A stretch of DNA of 8,058 nucleotides from Alphaproteobacteria bacterium (GTDB lineage: Bacteria; Pseudomonadota; Alphaproteobacteria; Rhodobacterales; Rhodobacteraceae): positions 1 to 8,058 of the forward strand of contig JAUHZL010000119.1 of the NCBI GenBank assembly GCA_030425945.1, in the 5' to 3' direction. The notes beneath the pieces were generated by a model that was not told the DNA's origin, did not search any database, and saw only the letters and a program-made list of their open reading frames with translations. Shown one piece after another: positions 1-5,680 of this stretch. The stretch's first letter is position 1, and every line of letters starts with the position of its first letter. A program made the position numbers and the translations under genes.

Positions 1-107
1 ACGACGCAATCCTCCATGCAGGGTGTCAGGCGTGGAACAACCTGATCGCCCTACCGGAAGTCATCACGTCAATCGGAACCAGAGATTGGGCGAAAGTGGG
101 TCAATGA
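1..107 (+). CDS. IS630-family transposase, C-terminal end only (5' part outside window)
   Basis: Reading from base 3 in frame gives 34 residues and a TGA stop at 105-107. The tail contains AWNNLIALPE followed by SIGTRDWAKVGQ. This pattern (AWN, a short hydrophobic stretch, SIG-R-DWA near the stop) is how many alphaproteobacterial IS630-family DDE transposases end. The catalytic DDE residues and the rest of the protein would lie upstream of base 1, so I cannot tell whether the gene is whole or a remnant. It is the only protein-like signal on the plus strand, it is too short to be called by length alone, and it points towards the 3' end of the chemotaxis operon. Family assignment is from recalled C-terminal similarity, not from a search. 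Confidence 0.72.
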   Translation, partial: DAILHAGCQAWNNLIALPEVITSIGTRDWAKVGQ

Positions 108-124
108 TCGCAGCCCTTGGTATA
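1..124 (+). mobile_element. Right end of an IS630-type insertion sequence (boundary approximate)
   Basis: IS630-family elements usually end within a few tens of bases of the transposase stop and duplicate a TA dinucleotide on insertion. Here the stop at 105-107 is followed by a short G/C-rich stretch and then TATA at 121-124, the first TA-containing site after the stop. I place the tentative boundary there. The left inverted repeat is outside the window, so the terminal repeat cannot be confirmed and the boundary is a guess based on family behaviour. Confidence 0.35.
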
Positions 125-453
125 ACGCGCCCTTTCGCAGCCGGGGCGGTGCGGCGGGCAAGATGTGGTCAGGGTGTGGCGAACGCGGCGGGTTTGACGA
201 AGATTGTCGGTCCCTTTTCGGACGCCTCGGGAAGCCGACCTTCCGCGATCGCCGGTTGGGCTGGTTGCGGGCACGGGGTGTTGCACGAGTTGGTGGCGGC
301 GGGGCTGTGCAGGACCCCACGGTCGCGAGGCAGGGGTCTTCTTCTCGTGTTCCGCAGAGCGCGACCAGCGGCGGTCCGTTGCGAGAACCAATTGCCCGGC
401 CGGTGGCGTTTGGCGGTCCCGACCGATGGTCCGCAGGGAAGGGTCCAATGGCA

Positions 454-495
454 CTGACCCACCCCCAACCCTCCGTAGCGGGTCAGTCGGGTTGG
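454..495. repeat. Two interleaved 7-bp inverted repeats
   Basis: CTGACCC at 454-460 is the exact reverse complement of GGGTCAG at 480-486. CCAACCC at 465-471 is the exact reverse complement of GGGTTGG at 489-495. The arms alternate, so the two hairpins cannot both form in the simple way: they are either mutually exclusive alternatives or a pseudoknot-like fold. The connecting segments are 4, 8 and 2 bases. The sequence facts are certain; any function is not. Confidence 0.5.
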
Positions 496-613
496 CGTAA
501 TCGGCGGCCGTGTTGCCTCCGGCATGGGCGGACCGGGCGCGCGCGACAGTCGTGCCGCGAGGATTGTCGGCATGACTCTCGCCGACCCGAGTCTCCGGCT
601 TGCGCATTCAAGC

Positions 614-632
614 CGCTCGGGTAACCCGGGCG
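614..632 (-). terminator. Possible terminator hairpin downstream of the che operon
   Basis: Bases 614-621 can pair with 625-632 around the triloop TAA, giving an 8-bp G/C-rich stem with one T:G wobble on the plus strand (an A:C mismatch on the minus strand). It lies about 58 bases past the stop of the last che gene. There is no T-run after it in either direction, so it is not a classical intrinsic terminator. It may only slow polymerase or protect a 3' end. Low confidence. Confidence 0.22.
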
Positions 633-689
633 AGGGCAAACGGACCCGTGCTACAAGACCGGGGCAGGCGCCGTGGGCCCGGGCCGACC

Positions 690-1046
690 TCAGAAAAACT
701 CGATCCCGTTCTCCTGCGGCGGTCGGTCCTCGCTCAGAAGCCGCGCGCGCAGGGTCTCCAGTGGCACGGCCCGGATCCCGGCGATCAGCCCGGCGTCCCC
801 GGGTTCGCGTGCCAGCAGTCCCAGCACTGCGCCCAGCGCCTCCAGCGTCTGGCGGAGCATGTCGAGTTCCTGCAGTTCCTGCACCAGCTTTCGCGGGGTC
901 TCGTTCGGCTTGTCGATCACATCGCCCAGCGCCGTTTCGATCCGCACGATCGCGTGGGCCAGCGTCAGGACCTCCTCGGCACAGAGCCCCGCCAGCACGG
1001 ACGCCACGCCCGGGGCCGTCGCGGGCGCCTGCGCCGGATCGGTCAC
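690..1046 (-). CDS. Small che-operon protein with a CheZ-like D-x-x-x-Q helix; candidate CheT-type CheY-P phosphatase
   Basis: 118 residues, GTG start at 1046-1044 overlapping the stop of the preceding regulator gene (GTGA), so it is translationally coupled. No standard domain is obvious. Residues 14-41 and 52-80 look helical. The second helix contains QELQELDMLRQTLEAL, in which D62 and Q66 have the D-x-x-x-Q spacing of the CheZ active site (QDLTGQ in E. coli, where Asp and Gln promote hydrolysis of CheY-P). The protein ends in GIEFF after a Pro-containing linker, loosely like the hydrophobic CheY-binding tail of CheZ. Sinorhizobium meliloti has a small protein, CheT, encoded at the end of its che operon, with a D-x-x-x-Q helix and phosphatase activity on the sink regulator CheY1. 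Position, size and motif agree with that. Sequence homology to CheT was not tested, and an unrelated coiled-coil adaptor is the main alternative. Confidence 0.55.
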   Translation of the reverse strand: MTDPAQAPATAPGVASVLAGLCAEEVLTLAHAIVRIETALGDVIDKPNETPRKLVQELQELDMLRQTLEALGAVLGLLAREPGDAGLIAGIRAVPLETLRARLLSEDRPPQENGIEFF

Positions 1047-1429
1047 AGCCGTCCGACCACGGCTTCGAGGCAGGCCCGCAGGTCCTGCGCCGCGAAGGGC
1101 TTGGCAAGATAGTTGTTCAGTCCCAGGGACTTGCCTTTCGCGATCAGGTCCCGATCGGCGCGCCCGGTGATCAGGATGAAGCCGATGCTCCGGGTCGCGG
1201 GGGTCGCTCGGACGCGGGCCAGCAGGTCGAGGCCCGACATGCCCGGCATGTTGTAGTCCGACAGCACGAGGTGCACCGGGGCGCGTTGCAGGACGGTCAA
1301 CGCCTCCTCGCCCGACTCGGCCGTTTCGACATGCGCGAGGCCGAACCCTTCCAGCGCCTGGACGATCAGGCCCCGGCTGGTCGACATGTCGTCGACGACG
1401 AGCAACCTCAGCTTGTCACGCAGGGACAT
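1043..1429 (-). CDS. cheY: Single-domain response regulator, CheY-type (second of two, CheY2 position)
   Basis: 128 residues from the ATG at 1429-1427. I prefer this start to the upstream in-frame ATG at 1459 because GGAGG sits five bases before it; the longer version would add ten residues lying outside the receiver fold. The gene overlaps cheR by 14 bases. It is a lone receiver domain with the acidic pair D13/D14, phosphoacceptor D58 in SDYNMPGMSG, T88 in LITG and K110 in YLAKPF, all intact. The residue two before the AKP lysine region, Y107, matches the switch tyrosine of E. coli CheY (Tyr106). There is no output domain, so it should act by binding a target when phosphorylated by CheA. By order it matches the motor-binding CheY2 of Sinorhizobium and CheY2 of R. 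sphaeroides cheOp1; motor binding is inferred. Confidence 0.93.
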   Translation of the reverse strand: MSLRDKLRLLVVDDMSTSRGLIVQALEGFGLAHVETAESGEEALTVLQRAPVHLVLSDYNMPGMSGLDLLARVRATPATRSIGFILITGRADRDLIAKGKSLGLNNYLAKPFAAQDLRACLEAVVGRL

Positions 1430-2336
1430 GCGGACCTCCGCCGTCGTTGGGCGCGGCACCCGGGGCAGGGGTGTCCGTGCGTTGATAGAGCGTCGTGCCC
1501 GCCTGCCGGAAGCAGCCGAGCATCGGGCCGACGATACGTTCGGAATGGCCGAGAAACAGCCAGCCGCCCGGCCGGATCGCGGCGGCGAACCGGGGCCACA
1601 GCGACAGGCGCAGGCTGTCGTCGAAGTAGATCACCACATTGCGGCAGAAGACGACGTCGAAGGGGTGCCGCATCGGCCAGGGTTCGAGCAGGTTGTGGAC
1701 ATTGAACGTCACGCGACGGCGCAGGGCGCTGCGGACCGTGACGTGGTCCGCCAGCTCGGTCTCCAGCAGGGCCGCGCGGCGATCGGGCGGCATCCCCTTG
1801 ATCCGGCGCGCCTCGTAGCGGCCGGCCCGCGCGGCGGCGATCATCTCGGCATCGATGTCGGTGGCGAGGATGCGGGCGCGGGTCGCGGCGGCTTCACCCC
1901 AGGCGATGTCGAGTTCCGCGGCCAGCGTATAGGGCTCCATGCCGTCCGAGCATCCGGCGGACCAGAAGCGGGCCGGCGCGCCCCGGTCGCGCCCGGCGGC
2001 CAGGGTCGGCAAGATCGTCCGGCGCAGAACCTCGAAATGGTGGGGCTCGCGGTAGAACGAGGTGATGTTCGTGGTGAGCGCCCCGACGACGACGCGCAGA
2101 TCCTCCGGCTCTGGCCCTGCGTCGAGGCGGGCGAGGAAGCTGCGCAGGTCCGGGAGGCCCAGAGCCCTGGCCTGCTTGCGGAGCCGCGATTCGACCATCG
2201 GGCGCTTGATCGGGCTCAGCGACAGGCCGGCCGCGTCCCGCACCAGACCGGCGATCCGGGCAAAGTCGTCCGGGCCGAGCGTGTCGGCCTCTGCGGCGTT
2301 CCCGCTCGGGGGCCGGGTCAGGGGCAGGGCACCCAT
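1416..2336 (-). CDS. cheR: CheR, chemoreceptor glutamate methyltransferase
   Basis: 306 residues, close to the usual CheR length. CheR transfers methyl groups from S-adenosylmethionine to glutamates of chemoreceptors, the adaptation step that opposes CheB. Residues about 20-80 form the helical N-terminal domain; TTNITSFYREPHHF (88-101) is the characteristic CheR stretch. The SAM-binding domain shows WSAGCSDGMEPYTLA (125-139), ATDID (158-162), FDVVFCRNVVIYFD (226-239) and GWLFLGHSE (258-266). The first Glu of the common GEEPY motif is Met here, a position that also varies in other CheRs; the second Glu is kept. The ATG at 2336 is two bases past the cheW stop and has no clear ribosome binding site, so coupling to cheW is likely. 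No receptor-tethering tail is visible; the C-terminus is a short Pro/Gly-rich end. Confidence 0.96.
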   Translation of the reverse strand: MGALPLTRPPSGNAAEADTLGPDDFARIAGLVRDAAGLSLSPIKRPMVESRLRKQARALGLPDLRSFLARLDAGPEPEDLRVVVGALTTNITSFYREPHHFEVLRRTILPTLAAGRDRGAPARFWSAGCSDGMEPYTLAAELDIAWGEAAATRARILATDIDAEMIAAARAGRYEARRIKGMPPDRRAALLETELADHVTVRSALRRRVTFNVHNLLEPWPMRHPFDVVFCRNVVIYFDDSLRLSLWPRFAAAIRPGGWLFLGHSERIVGPMLGCFRQAGTTLYQRTDTPAPGAAPNDGGGPHVPA

Positions 2337-2338
2337 GT

Positions 2339-2842
2339 TCAGATCAGTGCCGACTTCACGGGCGGCAGGACGGCGGAGAGGTCCAGCACCCGCGTCAGGC
2401 AGTCCCCGTGCAGCGCGATCGCCGACAGGAAGCGCGCGCCGTCCTCGCCTGTCAGATCCGGTGGTGCGTCGAGCGCGTCGGTGGGGACCGTCAGGATGTC
2501 GGAGACCGCGCTGACGAGCAGCCCGATGGTGCGGCCCTCGGCCTCGATCACGATGATCACGTCGCGCCCGGAGGCCTCGCGCCGGCCAAGCCCCAGCCGC
2601 TCCGAGAGGTCCATGATGGGCAGGACGGTGCCGCGCAGGTTGATGACGCCGCGCAGGTAACCGGGCGCGTGCGGCAACGGTGTCGGCTTGCTCCAGCCCC
2701 GGATCTCGCGCACGGACATGATGTCGACCGAGTATTCCTGGCCGCCGAGGTGGAAGGCCAGCAACTCGATCTGGCGATCCTCCGGGGGAGGCGGTGCCTC
2801 CGGGACGGGCGCGAGGCCGGGATCGGGGACGGCTTGGGTCAT
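2339..2842 (-). CDS. cheW: CheW, receptor-kinase coupling protein
   Basis: 167 residues. CheW links chemoreceptors to CheA in the signalling array. The start ATG at 2842 shares bases with the cheA stop (ATGA) and has GGAGA seven bases upstream, which decides it over the longer open frame. After a Pro-rich N-terminal extension (about residues 1-22) comes a single CheW fold: IELLAFHLGGQEYSVDI (25-41), VREIRGW (44-50), and APGYLRGVINLRGTVLPIMD (59-78) with the conserved Arg70 of NLRG. The C-terminal strands end in RVLDLSAVLP (151-160). Length and motifs are those of a normal CheW; only the proline-rich extension is slightly unusual. Coupled translation with cheA would help keep the two array proteins in balance. 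Confidence 0.96.
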   Translation of the reverse strand: MTQAVPDPGLAPVPEAPPPPEDRQIELLAFHLGGQEYSVDIMSVREIRGWSKPTPLPHAPGYLRGVINLRGTVLPIMDLSERLGLGRREASGRDVIIVIEAEGRTIGLLVSAVSDILTVPTDALDAPPDLTGEDGARFLSAIALHGDCLTRVLDLSAVLPPVKSALI

Positions 2843-4911
2843 GGCATGGTCTCCGCAAGCGGGCGGCGGGCCCCGGGGGCGTGTTCGCGCAACTCGATCG
2901 GGTCGAGGATGAGGGCCACCTGCCCGTCGCCGAGGATGGTTGCCGCGGCGATCCCGGGGATCGGACCGTAGCTGTCCCCGAGGCCCTTGATGACGACCTG
3001 CCGCTGATCGGCGATGCGGTCCACGGTCAGGGCATAGCGGCTGCCGCCCTCCGCCTGGACGATCAGGGCGACGCATCCGGCGAGGTCGTCACGGCGCGGG
3101 TGGTGAGCGAGCACCTCGCCCAGATCGAGGAGGGGCAGCATGCGCCCGCGCACCCGCAGCACACGGCTTTCCGGGGTCAGCGCATCCAAGTCCGCGCCGG
3201 TCACGGTCTGGGTTTCGAGAACCGCCCCGAGGGGCATCACCATGGTTTCGCCTCCGGCCTCGAACACCATGCCGTCGAGAATGGCCAGCGTCAGCGGCAG
3301 CGAGATGCTGAAGGTCGTGCCCTTGCCGGGCTCGGTGGTGATGGCGATCCGCCCGCCGAGGGTCTGGATCGCGCGCTTGACGACATCCATGCCGACGCCG
3401 CGCCCGGACAGGTCCGAAACCGTGTCCACGGTCGAGAAGCCGGGCTGGAACAGCAGGGCATCGAGGTCCGAGGGGGTCGAATCAGCGTCCTCGGACAGCA
3501 GGCCGCGTTCGATGGCGCGGGCCCGGATGCGCGCGCGGTCGAGGCCGCCGCCGTCGTCGCTGACGTCGATGATCACCCGGCCGGAGCGGTGGTGCGCCGC
3601 GAGGTGGACGGTGCCTTCGTCCGGTTTGCCGGCGGCGCGGCGAACCTCGGCCGATTCGAGGCCGTGATCGACCGCGTTGCGGATCATGTGCGTCAGGGGA
3701 TCGGTGAGCTTGTCGAGCACCGTCTTGTCGATCTCGGTGCCCTCGCCGCTGGTCTCGAGGCGCACGGCCTTCCCGGTGCGGGACGCGGCCTCGCGCACGA
3801 TCCGCCCCAAGCGCTGGAAAAGCGGCTTGATCGGCTGCGCGCGGATCATCATCACGCTGTCCTGGATGTCACGCGTCAGTTGCAGGAACTCGTCGAGGCC
3901 CGCCATCACCGGCGAATTCGGTGGAAGGCCGCCCTGCCGCACCGATTGCGAGAGCATCGCCTGGTTGATGACCAGTTCGCCGACGAGGTTCACGAGGCGA
4001 TCCACCCGGTCGAGATCGACGCGGACGGTCGGGGTTTGCGTCGTCGCGACCGGGGCGGGGGCGGAGGACGGGGCAGGGGGCGGCGCAGGAGTGCTCGCCC
4101 CGGGCGGGATCTTGTCGGGCGGCGGCAGGTCGGCGGGGACCGAAACCGCGGCGGGTACGGGATCCGCGTCGGCTGTCACCTCCAGGTCGCAGAGCCCGGC
4201 CACGAATTCGAACGCGCCCTCGATGTCGGCGGCGGTCACGCCCGGGGCGCAGCGCACCGTCCAGTGCAGGTAGCTCGATTCCGGGTTGAGCGCGGCGAGG
4301 TCGGGCAGCGCTTCGGTATGGCAGGTCACCTCGGTCGGGCCGAGCCGGGACAGGGCCGCGAGGATGTGGCGCGGATCGTTGCCGGAGAGGTAGAGTTCCT
4401 CGTGGGGACGGAAGCTGAGGCGCAGCGGAGCGGGCGCGTCGTCGGCATCGTCGTCATCGAGGGGAATCGCCAGCAGGGCGGGCGCGAAGTCGAGGTCTTC
4501 CTCCCGCTCCTCCTGCAGGGTTCCGAGCAGCCCGTCGAGATCGGCCAGAACGCTGTCCTCGGCCCCGGCATCGGTCGGCAGGCCGTCGCGGCTGGCGCGC
4601 ACGAGATCGCCCAGCAGGTCGGCCGCCCGAAGGAAGAGTTGCAGCGCGCCCGCGTCGGCCTCGATCCGGCCGGTGCGCAGGGCGTCGAGGCCGCTTTCGA
4701 AGCGATGCGCAAAGGTCACCAGCCGGTCCAGTCCGAACGCCCCGGCGCCGCCCTTGATCGAATGGACGGCGCGGAACACCGAATGCACCGTGTCGGTGTC
4801 GCCGGTCCCGGCCGAGAGGGCGTCCAGCCCTTCCAGCAACGCCTCCAGCAGGTCCTCGCATTCGAGGAAGAAGGTCTTGCGGATCGCGTCCATGGGATCG
4901 GGACCGGCCAT
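2839..4911 (-). CDS. cheA: CheA, chemotaxis histidine kinase
   Basis: 690 residues, complete. CheA autophosphorylates in response to receptor state and passes phosphate to CheY-type regulators. Domains in order: P1/Hpt with the phosphoacceptor H50 in HSIKGGAGAFG; an acidic patch near 152-157; a second globular region (about 162-246), a domain common in alphaproteobacterial CheAs that may dock regulators; a Pro/Ala linker (251-292); the P3 dimerisation helices (about 296-365, including LVNLVGELVINQ); the P4 ATPase with N-box HMIRNAVDHGLE (408-419), SDDGGGLD (451-458), FQPGFST (488-494), GRGVGMDVVK (503-512) and GTTF (531-534); and a P5 CheW-like domain (about 541-675). All kinase motifs look intact. 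Start ATG at 4911 follows the cheY stop by three bases; its ribosome binding site is weak, so coupling is likely. Confidence 0.97.
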   Translation of the reverse strand: MAGPDPMDAIRKTFFLECEDLLEALLEGLDALSAGTGDTDTVHSVFRAVHSIKGGAGAFGLDRLVTFAHRFESGLDALRTGRIEADAGALQLFLRAADLLGDLVRASRDGLPTDAGAEDSVLADLDGLLGTLQEEREEDLDFAPALLAIPLDDDDADDAPAPLRLSFRPHEELYLSGNDPRHILAALSRLGPTEVTCHTEALPDLAALNPESSYLHWTVRCAPGVTAADIEGAFEFVAGLCDLEVTADADPVPAAVSVPADLPPPDKIPPGASTPAPPPAPSSAPAPVATTQTPTVRVDLDRVDRLVNLVGELVINQAMLSQSVRQGGLPPNSPVMAGLDEFLQLTRDIQDSVMMIRAQPIKPLFQRLGRIVREAASRTGKAVRLETSGEGTEIDKTVLDKLTDPLTHMIRNAVDHGLESAEVRRAAGKPDEGTVHLAAHHRSGRVIIDVSDDGGGLDRARIRARAIERGLLSEDADSTPSDLDALLFQPGFSTVDTVSDLSGRGVGMDVVKRAIQTLGGRIAITTEPGKGTTFSISLPLTLAILDGMVFEAGGETMVMPLGAVLETQTVTGADLDALTPESRVLRVRGRMLPLLDLGEVLAHHPRRDDLAGCVALIVQAEGGSRYALTVDRIADQRQVVIKGLGDSYGPIPGIAAATILGDGQVALILDPIELREHAPGARRPLAETMP

Positions 4912-4914
4912 GCG

Positions 4915-5298
4915 TCAGCCCGCCACGCGGTCGAGCGCCTGCAACAGGCGGTCGGGGTCGAAGGGCTTGACGATCCAGCCGGTGGCGCCCGCATCGCGCG
5001 CCTGCGCCTTGAGGGTCTGCGTGCTTTCGGTCGACAGGACGAGGATCGGCACCAGCCGGGTCTCCGGGCGCTGGCGCAGCGCGCGGATCAGCCCGATCCC
5101 GTCGAGGCGCGGCATGTTGATGTCGGTGATGACCAGATCGGGGCGCGGCCGGCCGTCGGGCAGCCCGTCGTCGAGGATCCGAAGCGCATGTTCGCCGTCT
5201 TCCGCCACGATGGTGCGATGCCCGGCCCCGTCGAGGGTCAGGCGGACCATGTCGCGGATGGTGCGCGAGTCGTCGACGGCCAGAACGGACAGGGTCAC
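4915..5298 (-). CDS. cheY: Single-domain response regulator, CheY-type (first of two, CheY1 position)
   Basis: 127 residues, GTG start at 5298-5296 overlapping the STAS gene stop (GTGA). A GGAGGGG ribosome binding site lies about seven bases upstream, which settles the start inside a much longer open frame. It is a lone receiver domain with D9/D10, phosphoacceptor D59 in ITDINMPRLDG, T90 in VLST and K111 in WIVKPF. All catalytic positions are present. The switch position equivalent to Tyr106 of E. coli CheY is Trp108, unlike the tyrosine in the second regulator of this operon. In Sinorhizobium the regulator encoded next to cheS and cheA (CheY1) is a phosphate sink that drains phosphate from CheA, while CheY2 drives the motor. 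By position and by this residue I infer the same split here; it is not shown by the sequence alone. Confidence 0.92.
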   Translation of the reverse strand: MTLSVLAVDDSRTIRDMVRLTLDGAGHRTIVAEDGEHALRILDDGLPDGRPRPDLVITDINMPRLDGIGLIRALRQRPETRLVPILVLSTESTQTLKAQARDAGATGWIVKPFDPDRLLQALDRVAG

Positions 5299-5579
5299 GG
5301 CGTCCCCTCCGGTGTCACGTCGAGCCCGCTGTCCGGCAGGCCGTAGTCGGCGAGCGCCGCCGTCAGCGCGGGCGACGGGGCGCGCACCTGCACCCGGGTG
5401 CCTGTGTCGCGGCAGGATCGGGCGAAGGACAGCAGGACCTGCAGGTAGAGACCGCCGAGATGCACCACCTCCCGGCCGTCGAGGATCACCGCCTGGCCGA
5501 GATGTGCGCGCAGGATGTCCGCAAGCCCTGCGGCAACGGCGCTGTCCATGCGGGCGGGCAGGGGGAGCACGGCGCTCAT
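5295..5579 (-). CDS. STAS-domain protein, CheS-like
   Basis: 94 residues from the ATG at 5579. An in-frame GTG at 5627 would give 110 residues, but it overlaps the ribosome binding site of a short leader frame and adds a tail of basic residues outside the fold. The protein is one small STAS domain with the core strand-helix VILDGREVVHLGGLYLQVLL (31-50). Where anti-anti-sigma STAS proteins have a phosphorylatable D-S-S-G, this one has H-L-G-G, so regulation by serine phosphorylation is unlikely. Sinorhizobium CheS is a protein of similar size (97 residues) encoded just before cheY1 and cheA; it binds CheA and speeds loss of phosphate from CheY1. Position, size and fold agree with a CheS role. 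The family link is recalled, not computed. It is the first recognisable gene of the chemotaxis operon. Confidence 0.8.
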   Translation of the reverse strand: MSAVLPLPARMDSAVAAGLADILRAHLGQAVILDGREVVHLGGLYLQVLLSFARSCRDTGTRVQVRAPSPALTAALADYGLPDSGLDVTPEGTP

Positions 5580-5620
5580 CGTCCGTCGTGCCCGTGAACC
5601 GACCGGCGACCGTGACCCAT
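5576..5620 (-). CDS. Putative 14-codon leader frame overlapping the STAS gene start
   Basis: ATG at 5620-5618 opens a frame encoding MGHGRRSVHGHDGR and ending in TGA at 5578-5576. That stop shares bases with the ATG of the STAS gene (ATGA). GGAGAGG at 5633-5627 (minus strand) lies six bases before the leader ATG and is the best ribosome binding site in this gap, whereas the STAS ATG itself has only a weak one. The arrangement suggests ribosomes load on the leader and re-initiate at the STAS gene. The peptide has no run of one amino acid of the kind used in classical attenuators. A chance frame cannot be excluded. Confidence 0.35.
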   Translation of the reverse strand: MGHGRRSVHGHDGR

Positions 5621-5640
5621 GACACACCTCTCCAACGCGC

Positions 5641-5656
5641 GCCCGGACGATCGGGC
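5641..5656 (-). other. Short hairpin upstream of the che leader
   Basis: GCCCG at 5641-5645 pairs with CGGGC at 5652-5656 around a six-base loop. It sits just upstream of the GGAGAGG ribosome binding site and would fall in the 5' untranslated region if transcription starts near the A/T-rich box at 5681-5695. Five pairs is short, so a structural role is only possible. Confidence 0.2.
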
Positions 5657-5680
5657 CCCGTCAGACTGGACGGCGAGGTG

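Larger units (their letters stand above)
125..689. other. About 565 bases with no recognisable gene
   Basis: Open frames exist on both strands, but their translations are low-complexity Arg/Gly/Pro/Ala-rich strings with no family motif, no convincing ribosome binding site and no consistent codon pattern. The stretch carries a pair of interleaved inverted repeats at 454-495 and a hairpin at 614-632, described separately. It separates the IS630 end from the last che gene. It could be decayed gene or insertion-sequence sequence, but I could not identify the ancestor by reading all six frames. No tRNA-like cloverleaf or rRNA signature was seen. Confidence 0.5.

Noticed and set aside
206..239. Imperfect inverted repeat (GTCGG-T-CCC against GGG-AAG-CCGAC)
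   Set aside because: The arms need unequal bulges and the 14-base loop is long. It is not clearly better than chance in sequence of this composition.
163..624. Possible protein-coding gene in the left spacer (153-residue plus frame and similar frames on both strands)
   Set aside because: No recognisable motif, no ribosome binding site of note, and a composition like random G/C-rich sequence. I could not match it to a known insertion sequence either.
676..685. Perfect palindrome GGCCCGGGCC just after the last che gene
   Set aside because: A ten-base self-complementary G/C string leaves almost no loop and has no T-run, so it is not a usable terminator. Such palindromes are common at this base composition.
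524..2660. Long plus-strand open frames (ending at 1705 and 2660) opposite the last che genes
   Set aside because: Same antisense artefact: repetitive Arg/Pro/Gly/Ala composition, no motif, and intact genes on the other strand.
1416..2858. A 480-residue version of CheR with a long N-terminal extension
   Set aside because: The extension overlaps cheW in another frame and has no domain. The ATG at 2336, just after the cheW stop, gives a normal CheR length.
2794..5346. An 850-codon open frame on the plus strand running through the cheA region
   Set aside because: It is antisense to cheW, cheA and the first cheY, whose motifs are complete. Its translation is rich in Gly, Arg, Ala and His with no domain, as expected from the reverse of G/C-biased third codon positions.
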